This document shows, piece by piece, positions 23,558 to 32,196 of a DNA stretch of 42,832 nucleotides (the first letter of the stretch is position 1; each line of letters starts with the position of its first letter). This DNA comes from Bacteroidales bacterium. Lineage in GTDB: Bacteria; Bacteroidota; Bacteroidia; Bacteroidales; UBA932. The DNA lies in the NCBI GenBank assembly GCA_017627255.1, contig JAGAHD010000128.1, positions 1 through 42,832 on the forward strand, read 5' to 3'. The position numbers and the translations under genes were made by a program. The notes beneath the pieces are model-generated. The model searched no databases, was not told the DNA's origin, and saw nothing but the letters and a program-made list of their open reading frames with translations.

Positions 23558-24169
23558 ATGGCCATTCAGATTCATCTGGAAGCGACGGAAACCGAACTGT
23601 TCTGCTCCAGCAAGTGGTGGGGTGATCCGGATTTCCCCGCTGACATGGAATACCCGGTCTTCCCGGTTGAGGAAGACGGACAGACGTATGATTATCCGCT
23701 GACTTTTGTCTGCCAGATCGATTGTGCAGACCTTGAATCCCTGGATCCGGAAGGCAGGCTTCCGCATGAGGGCATGCTGTATGTCTTTGCCGCGCTGGAT
23801 GCCTATGCCGGGTATGATTCGCCGGTTGGGAACGGCCCCGGCCCCTGGCCGAAGGGGCAGGTCGTGGTCAAGTATACCCGGCATATCAATTTCGAGACGT
23901 TCCGCGCCTGCATGCTGGTGGACGACGAGGACCAGCCGCTGACCGAACCGGCCCTCAGGATGACTTTCTCATCCTGTGCGGACGATGCGCCTGTGACGCG
24001 GCTCCTGGGCGGCGTGCCCGGCACATTCCTCCAGATTGTCTCCGGGACGGCCGGCCTGGATTTCGGGCACGGCGGCGTGCTCCTTCTGGATTATGAACCC
24101 GCCGACTTGGAGCGGGGTTTCTGGAAAAGGGTCCGGGGACGGCTGGAGACCCTCCCCGGGCGGGAGTGA
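23558..24169 (+). CDS. DUF1963 (YwqG-like) protein
   Basis: 203 residues without signal. The family pattern is seen in the middle: DYPLTFVCQIDCADLESLDPEG, GMLYVFAALD, and near the end LLGGVPGTFLQ, typical of YwqG-type DUF1963 proteins (cytoplasmic, function unknown). It starts 13 bp after PspC protein 2 and probably shares the operon. Its end converges with the gene at 24176. Confidence 0.8.
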   Translation: MAIQIHLEATETELFCSSKWWGDPDFPADMEYPVFPVEEDGQTYDYPLTFVCQIDCADLESLDPEGRLPHEGMLYVFAALDAYAGYDSPVGNGPGPWPKGQVVVKYTRHINFETFRACMLVDDEDQPLTEPALRMTFSSCADDAPVTRLLGGVPGTFLQIVSGTAGLDFGHGGVLLLDYEPADLERGFWKRVRGRLETLPGRE

Positions 24170-24175
24170 GTCTGC

Positions 24176-24709
24176 TCAGAAATTGAATGCCAGGCCGACT
24201 CCGTTCTCCGTCGGACCGACCGAGAGGGAGGCGGAATGGGGCTTCGGACCGTATCTCCTGGCATAGTCATCCAGCATCCAGTCCATTTCCTGGCGTCCTT
24301 TTTTCCAGAGTTTGACACCCTTGTAGCCACCGTAGAGAAGGGCGAGGGAGACGGCCGCCGCAGCCAACTCCTGGCTGCCGTCCCCACTGACGGTAAATGC
24401 GTACACGGTCGTGACAGCTGCGAGGGGGAAGCAGTTCAGCGCCAGAAGGCCGCCCCAGCTGATCCGGCTTTTCGCCTTGCGGTACTGGCTGCCATAGATG
24501 GAATAGGCGACCATGTCATTGAAGGGCATCCAATCGTCGTAGTCATAGGTGATGATGGGACCTTGCACCTGCGGATCGAACTGGACTCTTTCGGCCTCGT
24601 CGAGTATCCATTCCATGCCGGTTCTGTCGGTCTCGTTTCCATTCTCCTGGGCAAGGGCTGTCGCCGATACGGCGAGAAGCAGTCCGATAAGCAAATAATG
24701 AGTTTTCAT
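24176..24709 (-). CDS. Secreted protein of unknown function
   Basis: 177 residues from the ATG at 24709, with a signal peptide (MKTHYLLIGLLLAVSATALA-Q). The middle has two hydrophobic stretches (about 85-105 and 112-128) and the end carries GVGLAFNF, a possible beta-strand ending in Phe as in outer-membrane proteins. I do not recognise a family. It is convergent with the DUF1963 gene (6-bp gap) and divergent from aspartase. Confidence 0.65.
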   Translation of the reverse strand: MKTHYLLIGLLLAVSATALAQENGNETDRTGMEWILDEAERVQFDPQVQGPIITYDYDDWMPFNDMVAYSIYGSQYRKAKSRISWGGLLALNCFPLAAVTTVYAFTVSGDGSQELAAAAVSLALLYGGYKGVKLWKKGRQEMDWMLDDYARRYGPKPHSASLSVGPTENGVGLAFNF

Positions 24710-24871
24710 GGTGTTCAGTTTTGTTGTGACAGAAGTATCAAATAACATACCAACTCATCCGGGGTAGGTAGGGGTGTTTATCAATCTGTTATCGGATGCC
24801 TTGTTTTGCTGTCAAATTAAAAGAATAATAAATATAATTGTTTATATTTGTTGCAACAAAACCTTGACACT

Positions 24872-26284
24872 ATGACTGAAATCAAATTCCGGGTCGAAAG
24901 CGACCTTCTCGGCGAACTTCAGGTTCCTGCCGATGCCTATTACGGCGTCCAGACACAGCGGGCGCTGAACAATTACAAGATTTCATCTACCCGGATGAGC
25001 GATTATCCGGAATATATCATCGCGATGGCCTATGTGAAGATGGCCGCCGCCCAGGCAAACGGGGAGTTGGGCGTGCTGGACAAGACGATCGCCGATGCCA
25101 TTGTGGCGGCCTGCCGTGAAATCGTGGACGGTCGTTTCCATGACCAGTTTCCCGTGGATATGATGCAGGGCGGTGCCGGTACGTCGGTGAACATGAATGC
25201 CAACGAGGTCATCGCCAACCGTGCCCTCGAACTCATGGGCCATCAGAAAGGGGAATACCAGTACTGCTCACCGAATGACCATGTGAACTGTGCCCAGTCC
25301 ACCAACGATGCCTATCCGACGGCCTTCCGGTATACTTTCGTGCGTATGAACAAGCATCTGGTCAGCAGCCTGAAGGCCCTGGTCGCCGCTTTCCGCGCCA
25401 AGGGAGAGGAGTTCAAGGATGTGATCAAGATGGGGCGTACGCAACTTCAGGATGCCGTCCCCATGACTTCCGGACAGGAATTCAACGCATTCGCGAACAA
25501 CCTGGAGGAGGAAATCGCCAATCTGGAGCGCAATGCCGTCCTCCTGCGCGAGATCAATATGGGAGGCACGGCCATCGGAACCGGCCTGAACGCAGTACCG
25601 GGATTTGCGGAACTGTGCACACGCCGCATGAGCGAATTCTGCGGCGATGCGCTCACCAAGGCGCCCGACCTGGTGGAGGCGACTCCGGATACCGGTGCCT
25701 ATGTCAGTTATTCCGCCGCCCTGAAGCGGCTTGCCATCAAATTGTCCAAGATTTGCAACGACTTGCGGCTGATGGCTTCCGGTCCGCGTTGCGGTCTGCA
25801 TGAAATCAATCTTCCTCCGATGGCGCCGGGATCGTCCATCATGCCGGGCAAGGTGAATCCGGTTATCCCCGAGGTGACGAACCAGGTCTGTTTCAAGGTC
25901 ATCGGGAACGACACCACTGTGGCATTTGCCGCCGAAGCAGGCCAGCTCCAGCTCAACGTGATGGAACCGGTCATTGCCGAGTCCATCCTGGAGAGTGTCA
26001 CCTGGCTGCGCAATGCCATTGAAACCCTCCGCACCAAATGCGTCGAAGGAATCACGGTCAATGCCGACCACTGCTACGAGATGGTCAGGAATTCCATCGG
26101 CATTGTCACGGCCCTGAATCCGTATATCGGCTATAAGGCCTCCACGAAAATTGCCAAAGAGGCCCTGGAAACCGGCCGCGGCGTGTATGACCTGGTGCTG
26201 GAACATGGACTGATGACCCGGGAAAAACTGGACGAAGCCCTGGATCCCAAGGCGATGACGGCATCGCATGACCTGCTGAAATAA
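24872..26284 (+). CDS. aspA: Aspartate ammonia-lyase
   Basis: 470 residues from ATG 24872 (MTEIKFRVESDLLGE). Reaction: L-aspartate to fumarate plus ammonia, feeding fumarate respiration, which fits the fumarase gene 5 kb away. Fumarase/aspartase superfamily signature GSSIMPGKVNPV is present, with TGMGRTQLQDAVPMTSGQE-like helix around 195-215 and the aspartase-type LQLNVMEPVI. The N-terminal sequence GELQVPADAYYGVQTQRA is standard. FumC is the alternative, but the overall pattern favours aspartase. A TATATTTG -7 box lies at 24843-24850. Confidence 0.92.
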   Translation: MTEIKFRVESDLLGELQVPADAYYGVQTQRALNNYKISSTRMSDYPEYIIAMAYVKMAAAQANGELGVLDKTIADAIVAACREIVDGRFHDQFPVDMMQGGAGTSVNMNANEVIANRALELMGHQKGEYQYCSPNDHVNCAQSTNDAYPTAFRYTFVRMNKHLVSSLKALVAAFRAKGEEFKDVIKMGRTQLQDAVPMTSGQEFNAFANNLEEEIANLERNAVLLREINMGGTAIGTGLNAVPGFAELCTRRMSEFCGDALTKAPDLVEATPDTGAYVSYSAALKRLAIKLSKICNDLRLMASGPRCGLHEINLPPMAPGSSIMPGKVNPVIPEVTNQVCFKVIGNDTTVAFAAEAGQLQLNVMEPVIAESILESVTWLRNAIETLRTKCVEGITVNADHCYEMVRNSIGIVTALNPYIGYKASTKIAKEALETGRGVYDLVLEHGLMTREKLDEALDPKAMTASHDLLK

Positions 26285-26304
26285 TTCCATTGCCTGTCAG
26301 CGAA

Positions 26305-26336
26305 AACGGGTCGGCTCCCATAGGGGCCGGCCCGTT
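26305..26336 (+). terminator. Stem-loop after aspA
   Basis: AACGGG-T-CGGC pairs with GCCG-G-CCCGTT around a loop at about 26316-26325. There is no T tract behind it, so it is a transcript end or stabiliser rather than a classical terminator. Confidence 0.5.
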
Positions 26337-26443
26337 ACGCAGACGAAAAAAGCCGGTCTCGGAAAGGCGAACAGCCACCATCAGGCGGCAGAGCGGAGGC
26401 CGTGTCCGTTAGGACTTATAGGCCGTGAGCGCCGGGGGATAAT

Positions 26444-26460
26444 AGGGGGCAGAGCCCCCT
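26444..26460 (-). terminator. Stem-loop downstream of tRNA-Leu
   Basis: AGGGGGC and GCCCCCT around a 3-nt loop, just 6 bp behind the tRNA 3' end on the minus strand. Confidence 0.5.
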
Positions 26461-26466
26461 CAGAAG

Positions 26467-26548
26467 TGCGGATGAAGGGACTCGAACCCTTACGCCGTAA
26501 GGCACCAGATCCTAAGTCTGGGTTGTCTACCAATTCCAACACACCCGC
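26467..26548 (-). tRNA. tRNA-Leu (anticodon TAG)
   Basis: On the minus strand, acceptor GCGGGTG (26548-26542) pairs with CATCCGC (26474-26468), with discriminator A at 26467. The anticodon stem-loop is CCAGA-CTTAGGA-TCTGG, giving anticodon TAG (reads CUA and related Leu codons). There is a long variable arm of class II type and a T-loop GGTTCGAGTCC. CCA is not encoded. It lies downstream of prmA on the same strand. Confidence 0.95.
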
Positions 26549-26591
26549 AAGGTTCCTGCAAAGGTACGTAAAAAAACTGAAAACGGCAGGA

Positions 26592-27443
26592 TTACGCCTT
26601 TTTTTCAAATTCCAGGCAGGCCCATTCTTCCCGGATGGTTTCTCCCGCGTAGGAGAGCCCAAGGGATTCGGCCTTCTCCCGGACGGCGGGGATGTCCGCT
26701 GCGTAGAATCCGCTCGTGAGCAGTCGTCCTCCCCGTCGGAGCGACCGTACATAGGTGGGCAAGTCCTCCAGGATGATGTTCCGGTGGATGTTGGCGAGAA
26801 TGACATCATAGGAGCCCATCTGCAGGAGCGATGCGTCTCCGCAGGCCGTTTCAACCCGGCGTCCCACCCGGTTCCAGCGGGCGTTGCCCCAGGCGGAACG
26901 GGCTGCGACGGCGTCGATATCCACGGCAAACACTCTCCGGGCACCCATTTTGGCCGCGAGGATGCCGAGAATGGCCGTGCCGCAGCCCATGTCAAGCACG
27001 ACGTGTCCCCGGATGTCCTGCTCAAGGGCGAGCATCCGCTGCATCATCATGTAGGTGGTCTGGTGATATCCGGTCCCGAAAGCCATTTTCGGATCGATCC
27101 AGATATTGAACCGGGTCCTCGGAACATCCTGGTTGAAGGAGGCTTTGATGGTGACTTTTCCGTCAACGACAATCGGCTCGAACCGGTCTTCCCATGCCTG
27201 GTTCCAGTTCTGTCCCTGGACGGGGACCGCTTCATAGCCGGCGACTTCCGGGTAAAGGCTGAGGATTACTTTCAAATCTCCGGCCCGGTACTCCGACAGC
27301 GGGATATAGGCTTTCAAGAAAGGCTCCTCCACCAGAAAGGAGTCATAGGGAAGTTCCTGGAGGTCGGCCATCAGGATTTCAGCCATCTCTTCGGAGAAAG
27401 GGTCCAGGCGGATGGCGACCTCGATGTATTCAAAACTATTCAT
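26592..27443 (-). CDS. prmA: Ribosomal protein L11 methyltransferase
   Basis: 283 residues from ATG 27443 (MNSFEYIEVAIRLDPF). A small N-terminal substrate-recognition domain (1-75) is followed by the SAM-binding domain: WEDRFEPIVVDGKVTI, IDPKMAFGTGYHQTT (the PrmA-type FGTG...T region), motif I DMGCGTAILGILAAKMGA, VDIDAVA and NIHRNIILEDL. The enzyme trimethylates lysines and the N-terminus of L11. Its start overlaps the end of the AsmA-like gene by 8 bp, so the two are coupled. Confidence 0.93.
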   Translation of the reverse strand: MNSFEYIEVAIRLDPFSEEMAEILMADLQELPYDSFLVEEPFLKAYIPLSEYRAGDLKVILSLYPEVAGYEAVPVQGQNWNQAWEDRFEPIVVDGKVTIKASFNQDVPRTRFNIWIDPKMAFGTGYHQTTYMMMQRMLALEQDIRGHVVLDMGCGTAILGILAAKMGARRVFAVDIDAVAARSAWGNARWNRVGRRVETACGDASLLQMGSYDVILANIHRNIILEDLPTYVRSLRRGGRLLTSGFYAADIPAVREKAESLGLSYAGETIREEWACLEFEKKA

Positions 27444-30400
27444 GTCCTTCGTTTTCAATGGCTTCTAAAACTTCTTCCCGGATGGCTTCACGGCGCTGTG
27501 CGGCATGGCTCCGGATGGGTTCCATCCACGATGCGTCCTGTGCCGGAACACCTTCGGACGTTTCCACGGGAGGCTCCGCCTCGCTGAATCCCATAGCTTC
27601 CATCCGCTCCTCGACCAGCCTTAGGGAGCGGTTTTCGGCCATGGCCCTTTCTACACCGATCTCGAAGATATTGTGGATGGAGGCGAGGAGGTTCAACTGG
27701 ATCGTGTCCAGCTGCCGGGTGAAGGCCGGGACCTGCGTATTCCGGTACCGGGCCTTGCCGACGCCGTAGTGGATGTCGCCGAATCCGGGTCCCCAGATGT
27801 TGACGCCGAATTTGACCAGAAGGGGCGACTTGATCAGGGACAGATGGTATTGGAACGATTCGTCGAAATGCTGGAGACCGCTGGCTGCCAGGACGTACCG
27901 GTCGATGTCCAGCACGAACGGAAAGATTTCCAGGGTATTGTCACGGATCATACCCGATACGGACATTTGGTCGACGCGGACTTTGTTCCGGTCCCTGAAC
28001 CTCAGCAAGGAGGCGATTTTACGGAATTCGGGACTGTCGTTGTCGATGGAAAGGTCCTTGCCCGTGATGCGCATCACACCATCGATGGTGGGCAGGATGA
28101 GATTCATGGCCGTATCGACCTGAGAGGTGGCCGACAGGGTGCAGTCAAGGTCTCCTGCGAAGGATTTGAGCATGGGCATGAGGGTGTCCACGGCAGGGAA
28201 CAGGGTGATGACCTTCTCCGCGGTGATGTCGACCAGATTCAGGTTGAAACCGGCCTTCAGGTCTTTTTTGGAACGTGTGGAATAGAACCCTTCGAAATAG
28301 ATGTCTCCCATATTGGACATGGCCAGGCCTTCGGTCACCTGGAGTGTACGGCGGCGCAGGGCGAAATCCGCCGATGCCCAGTTGATGCAGAGGCTGTCAT
28401 AGTCAATCCGGTTGGCTTCCAGGCCGACGGTCGCTTCCAGGTTCCCCGGGATGACGACAAGCTGCGTTCCCACACTGTCGGGCAGCTGGGCCGTATCGGC
28501 TGCCATCTGGAGCTCGGCCGTCGTGGCTTTGTCCATCGATGGATCCGGATTATAAGAGGTGAAGAACGCGATGGCACGAAGAAGCTCATTGATATCCAGC
28601 CGTTTGGACGAAACCTTCGCGTCCAGTTTGAGACGCCCGGCCCCGGGAGTGAGGAGGGCGCGCCGCAGGCCGCTGAGGCTGCCCTGGGCGGTGAGGTCGG
28701 AGACGCCGGCGCGGAACGTGATGTTGTCCAGGTCAATCCGGTCATTGGATACGGATCCCTTGACGGCGGAAATGCTGCTGCGCAGCGGGAAGGCCGGCGT
28801 CGTCAGCCTGGCCTGTGACAGCGCGATCCCGCCGGAGAAATCCCAGTCCCGGTAATACCCCGTCAGGGACTCTCCGAGGCTGATATGGATATCTTTTTCC
28901 CGGAAATCCCTTTCCCGGGTACGGGAAGGGCGTTCGCGCCGTCCGCGGCGGAGGGTATCCCGGGATGACGGGGCCGGAGCAAGATGCTTGTGGGCAGAGA
29001 TGTCGAAACGGAAGTCGGTCAGGGCGGCCGTCTCCTGCCCCTGGCGCAGATGGACTCCCCGGCTCCGGCTGGTCAGGCTGAGTTTCGGAGACCGGAAATC
29101 CTGGTTGGAAGGGATGATGCGGAAGGTCTCGGTGTTGCCGAGGACATTGACGGAGAGACTGTCCTGGTCCTTGACCGAAAGGTGACGGGCTTCAATCACC
29201 CCCATCAGCGGAGTCAGTTCCTTGCCGCCCTTGAGCAGCTCGGCTGCGTTCTGAGCTTTGATTTTCAGGTCTTTACCACGGATATACATGCTCTGCCGGA
29301 AGGTGGCGTTGATGGAGTCGGCAGACGCCTCGAGACTGAGGATGCGCGCTCCTTTCCGCATGCTGTCATCGATTTCGTTGCCCTGCGTCCAGAGGGCGAT
29401 GTCAGCCCGGGGGAGGTAGGCGGTCAGTTTATCCGCCTCATCGTTGACGGCAAGATCCCGTATTTGGAAATGGGAACGGATATCGCTTTCCCCGATGCGG
29501 GCCATGCTCAGTTGGGACAGGAAAACCATCCCTTCGACGGATCCGTCGACTGTTCCGGTACCGTCGATGCCACGTTCCCGGGTAAAGGCGCGGGTCAAGG
29601 AGTCCACGCGGGCATGGAGGTCGCCGATGACGAGGAAGGCAGGATCCTCTCCCGTCAGGTCGGAAACCGTTCCGGAGACGTCCAGCCGGGCTCCGGCGAT
29701 ATCCATCAGGAAACGGCGGAGATCGACATCGAGCCGGAGTTTCTCATCTGTGGCGGCTTCGGCATCCAGGGCGATCCGACCCTTCCGACCGAAGCCGTCA
29801 TAGTCGAGGGAAGAAGCGGGAATGGTGAGGCGGGCATGGCCGGCAGGCAGGGTGCCTTCCGCCAGGTAGCCGTCGCAGCCGGCATCGAGCGAAAGTACGG
29901 CGTCCGTCCGGAATTTCTTGAGTATGGGGAAATTATCCTGGTATGTCCGGATCAATTCATTGAGCGTACAGTCCCGGATGGAGGCATCTGCACGGAGATA
30001 AGTCTTCTCCGGGTAGAGGATACCCTGTCCGGAGGCCCCGAGGTCCAGGGAAGCTAGGCTCAGCCGAAGCGTGTCCACCCGGATTTCCAGGGCGTTGTCT
30101 TCCCGCTGCGGAAGGGCTCCTTCTGCGCTGAGGCGGAGCGGAAGCGCAAGCCGGCCGAAAGAGCGAGTGGCAAGCCGGGCCTGGGCTGACGCGTCAAGGG
30201 AAATCTTCCGGTTCTCCGCCCGGACCCGGAGTCGGTCGATGCCGGCAGAAAGGGTGTCATTCGGCAGTCGTCCGTTCACCAGCATGCTGTCGATCCCGAT
30301 TTCTGCACGGGCGGAAGGAAGGTCGGACAGGTCCAGATGGCCTTTGAAGTCCAGCCGTCGCAGGGTGATGAGCCCCATGAGAGTATCCGCCTGGTCGGTG

Positions 30401-30963
30401 AAAACGATCAGCGGCTGGTCCTCGAGCCGGATGCTGTGGAGCCGGAACGGCGGCGGGGGGGAAGAGGAGGTGTCTTCAGGATGGCTCTCCAGGGGCAGGA
30501 TGTCCCAGTTGGCCGCCGTACTGTCATAGTAATGGGCGAAAATGCGCGGACGCGACAGCGAGACATGGTGAAGGTCATAGATCCCTCGCAGGGCGGCAAG
30601 GAAATGGAGGGAGGCCTCCAACCGGCGGAAAGAAGCCAGGGTATCGGCTCCGGGGGCCCGTCCGGCCTGCAGGAGCGGCCGCCGTCCGTTTTCGGTGAAA
30701 AGACTGTCGAAACGGGCATAACGGTCGTGCGGATAGGTCAGGGTTCCATCTTCGATCCGGACGTTGAGATAAGGGAAACTGCGGAACACGGAGGCATGGA
30801 TACGGGAGAAATCCAGCTCTCCCTCCACATATTCGGCGGCAATCCTGTTCACGAGGGGAGTGAGCACCCGGGAATTCAGCACCGTCTGGAGGATGATGAA
30901 CAGAAGGACCGTCAGCCCCGCGGCTGCGATCAGGATATTCCGGACCAGGCGTTTTCCTTTCAT
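27436..30963 (-). CDS. AsmA-family large membrane-anchored protein
   Basis: 1175 residues from ATG 30963 (an in-frame TTG at 30981 is an alternative). One N-terminal TM (LVRNILIAAAGLTVLLFIIL), then the AsmA-type start ADFLVNRIAAEYVEG-like with DFSRIHASVFRSFPYLNVRI, and a long series of short beta-strands to the end, which near 970-1130 carries the AsmA C-terminal pattern (DLDCTLSATSQVDTAMNLIL; GVMRITGKDLSIDNDSPEF). Proteins of this group bridge the periplasm and are linked to phospholipid transfer to the outer membrane in Proteobacteria; that role here is inference. Two -7 boxes, TATCTTTG and TATATTTG, lie upstream at about 30979-30994 on this strand. Confidence 0.85.
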   Translation of the reverse strand: MKGKRLVRNILIAAAGLTVLLFIILQTVLNSRVLTPLVNRIAAEYVEGELDFSRIHASVFRSFPYLNVRIEDGTLTYPHDRYARFDSLFTENGRRPLLQAGRAPGADTLASFRRLEASLHFLAALRGIYDLHHVSLSRPRIFAHYYDSTAANWDILPLESHPEDTSSSPPPPFRLHSIRLEDQPLIVFTDQADTLMGLITLRRLDFKGHLDLSDLPSARAEIGIDSMLVNGRLPNDTLSAGIDRLRVRAENRKISLDASAQARLATRSFGRLALPLRLSAEGALPQREDNALEIRVDTLRLSLASLDLGASGQGILYPEKTYLRADASIRDCTLNELIRTYQDNFPILKKFRTDAVLSLDAGCDGYLAEGTLPAGHARLTIPASSLDYDGFGRKGRIALDAEAATDEKLRLDVDLRRFLMDIAGARLDVSGTVSDLTGEDPAFLVIGDLHARVDSLTRAFTRERGIDGTGTVDGSVEGMVFLSQLSMARIGESDIRSHFQIRDLAVNDEADKLTAYLPRADIALWTQGNEIDDSMRKGARILSLEASADSINATFRQSMYIRGKDLKIKAQNAAELLKGGKELTPLMGVIEARHLSVKDQDSLSVNVLGNTETFRIIPSNQDFRSPKLSLTSRSRGVHLRQGQETAALTDFRFDISAHKHLAPAPSSRDTLRRGRRERPSRTRERDFREKDIHISLGESLTGYYRDWDFSGGIALSQARLTTPAFPLRSSISAVKGSVSNDRIDLDNITFRAGVSDLTAQGSLSGLRRALLTPGAGRLKLDAKVSSKRLDINELLRAIAFFTSYNPDPSMDKATTAELQMAADTAQLPDSVGTQLVVIPGNLEATVGLEANRIDYDSLCINWASADFALRRRTLQVTEGLAMSNMGDIYFEGFYSTRSKKDLKAGFNLNLVDITAEKVITLFPAVDTLMPMLKSFAGDLDCTLSATSQVDTAMNLILPTIDGVMRITGKDLSIDNDSPEFRKIASLLRFRDRNKVRVDQMSVSGMIRDNTLEIFPFVLDIDRYVLAASGLQHFDESFQYHLSLIKSPLLVKFGVNIWGPGFGDIHYGVGKARYRNTQVPAFTRQLDTIQLNLLASIHNIFEIGVERAMAENRSLRLVEERMEAMGFSEAEPPVETSEGVPAQDASWMEPIRSHAAQRREAIREEVLEAIENEGHE

Positions 30964-30998
30964 GAACTCGTGTGCATTCAAAGATACAAATATAAGAA

Positions 30999-31026
30999 AA
31001 AAACCGCACTCCGAAGGGGGTGCGGC
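30999..31026 (-). terminator. rpsU terminator
   Basis: On the minus strand CCGCAC (31025-31020) and GTGCGG (31009-31004) form a stem followed by a run of T's. It separates rpsU from the AsmA-like gene. Confidence 0.85.
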
Positions 31027-31049
31027 CTATCTTGCAGGTGTATGGAGGC

Positions 31050-31244
31050 TTACTGCTCTTCCTGAAGCCGGAGCTGCTGGACATACACAGCCTTCTGATG
31101 AGCAATGCGCTTCTTGACGGAAGGTTTCTCGAAATTCTTCCGGGAGCGGAGCTCGCGGACGGTACCGGTCTTTTCAAACTTGCGCTTGAATTTCTTCAGG
31201 GCTCTTTCGATGTTTTCGCCTTCTTTAATCGGGACAATGATCAT
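31050..31244 (-). CDS. rpsU: 30S ribosomal protein bS21
   Basis: 64 residues (MIIVPIKEGENIERALKKFK...). A basic small-subunit protein near the 16S 3' end. It has a full Shine-Dalgarno sequence AAAGGAGGTG ending 7 nt before the ATG (31252-31261 region), rare in this genome, where nearly all other starts lack one. In Bacteroidota ribosomes bS21, bS18 and bS6 occlude the anti-SD, and rpsU is among the few genes with a strong SD, read as autoregulation. A -7 box TACCTTTG lies at 31276-31283 on this strand. Confidence 0.96.
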   Translation of the reverse strand: MIIVPIKEGENIERALKKFKRKFEKTGTVRELRSRKNFEKPSVKKRIAHQKAVYVQQLRLQEEQ

Positions 31245-31251
31245 GCTTTTA

Positions 31252-31261
31252 CACCTCCTTT
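31252..31261 (-). promoter_or_regulatory. Strong Shine-Dalgarno sequence of rpsU
   Basis: Minus strand AAAGGAGGTG, complementary to the 16S 3' tail, with a 7-nt spacer to the ATG. It is likely the sensor of bS21 occupancy for autoregulated translation (family knowledge, not tested here). Confidence 0.8.
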
Positions 31262-31324
31262 TTTCATTGGGACTGCAAAGGTAGGAAGATTTTTCTGAAA
31301 TCCAATACTTTGGGGAGAAAAATC

Positions 31325-31490
31325 AATCCAGCATGGTCACGGTTTTCTCAATGCCCTTTTCTTTCCGCTCTCCGTCGAGAAGGACGCTGATTATTTCCCG
31401 GTAGGCAACGACCTGGACGGTGGAGTCGGGCATCATCTGGGCCGATGCCTAAAGGGCAAGACAGACAAGGCTGCCGTCAGGACGATCCGC
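31325..31490 (-). pseudogene. Frameshifted remnant of a small secreted protein
   Basis: Directly behind cobB on the same strand the sequence reads, in one frame, RRIVLTAALSVLPF (a signal-peptide core) and then, in another frame, ASAQMMPDSTVQVVAY followed by ISVLLDGERKEKGIEKTVTM and LD-stop. The signal peptide, cleavage region and DSTVQVVAY look like the start of a Bacteroidota secreted protein, but there is a frame change near 31452 and no good start codon, and the body is too short. A decayed gene is the best reading; an untranslated spacer is the alternative. Confidence 0.4.
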
Positions 31491-31491
31491 C

Positions 31492-32196
31492 TTATCGTCC
31501 GAGGATGTCCATGAATGTCTCCATTCCTTTCGTCGCGACGTCCCGGATCAGGGTGATACGGGGGTCGTGGACGGGAACGTCCTTCGGATCGATGATGTAG
31601 ATGGGCGTTTCCCGCCGGGCGTACCGATACAGCCCGGCGGCGGGATATACCTGCAGGGAGGTTCCTACGATCAGGAGGATGTCCGCCTTTTCGACCAGGT
31701 CGATGGCTTTCTCGATGTTCGGGACGGCCTCCCCGAAGAAGACGATGTGGGGACGGAGCTGCTGGCCGTTCGGTGCCTTGTCCCCGAGATGGACCTCGCC
31801 GAATCCCACGTCGATGACCTCGTCGGTCCTGTAAGTGGCGTCATACAGGCCGTTTTCCGGCCGGACTTTGGTCAGCTCCCCGTGGAGATGGAGAACGCGG
31901 GTGGACCCGGCCCGTTCATGAAGGTTGTCCACATTCTGGGTGACGACATCCACGATATAGTCCTTTTCCAGGGAGGCGATGGCGAGGTGGGCGGCATTCG
32001 GCCGCGCATCTTTCAGCTGGGCACGGCGGCTGTTGTAGAAGTCCAGCACCAGCTGCCGGTTGCGGTACCATCCCTCGATGGAGGCGACGTCGTTCACGTC
32101 ATACTGCTCCCACAGTCCGCCGGTGTCACGGAAGGTGGCAAAACCGCTTTCGGCGCTCACTCCGGCGCCGGTCAGCACGACGATTCTCTTTTTCAT
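31492..32196 (-). CDS. cobB: NAD-dependent protein deacylase, sirtuin family
   Basis: 234 residues. Sirtuin motifs: GAGVSAESGFATFRD (13-25, NAD site), TQNVDNLHERAG, the catalytic His in LHLHGEL, VGTSLQVYPAAGL. It removes acyl groups from lysines using NAD. The four zinc-ligand cysteines of classical sirtuins are missing; there is no Cys at all. That is usual for the Bacteroidota CobB branch, so it is not a defect. It overlaps the ATPase gene upstream by 4 bp (32193-32196), so both share the promoter at about 33371-33378. Confidence 0.92.
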   Translation of the reverse strand: MKKRIVVLTGAGVSAESGFATFRDTGGLWEQYDVNDVASIEGWYRNRQLVLDFYNSRRAQLKDARPNAAHLAIASLEKDYIVDVVTQNVDNLHERAGSTRVLHLHGELTKVRPENGLYDATYRTDEVIDVGFGEVHLGDKAPNGQQLRPHIVFFGEAVPNIEKAIDLVEKADILLIVGTSLQVYPAAGLYRYARRETPIYIIDPKDVPVHDPRITLIRDVATKGMETFMDILGR

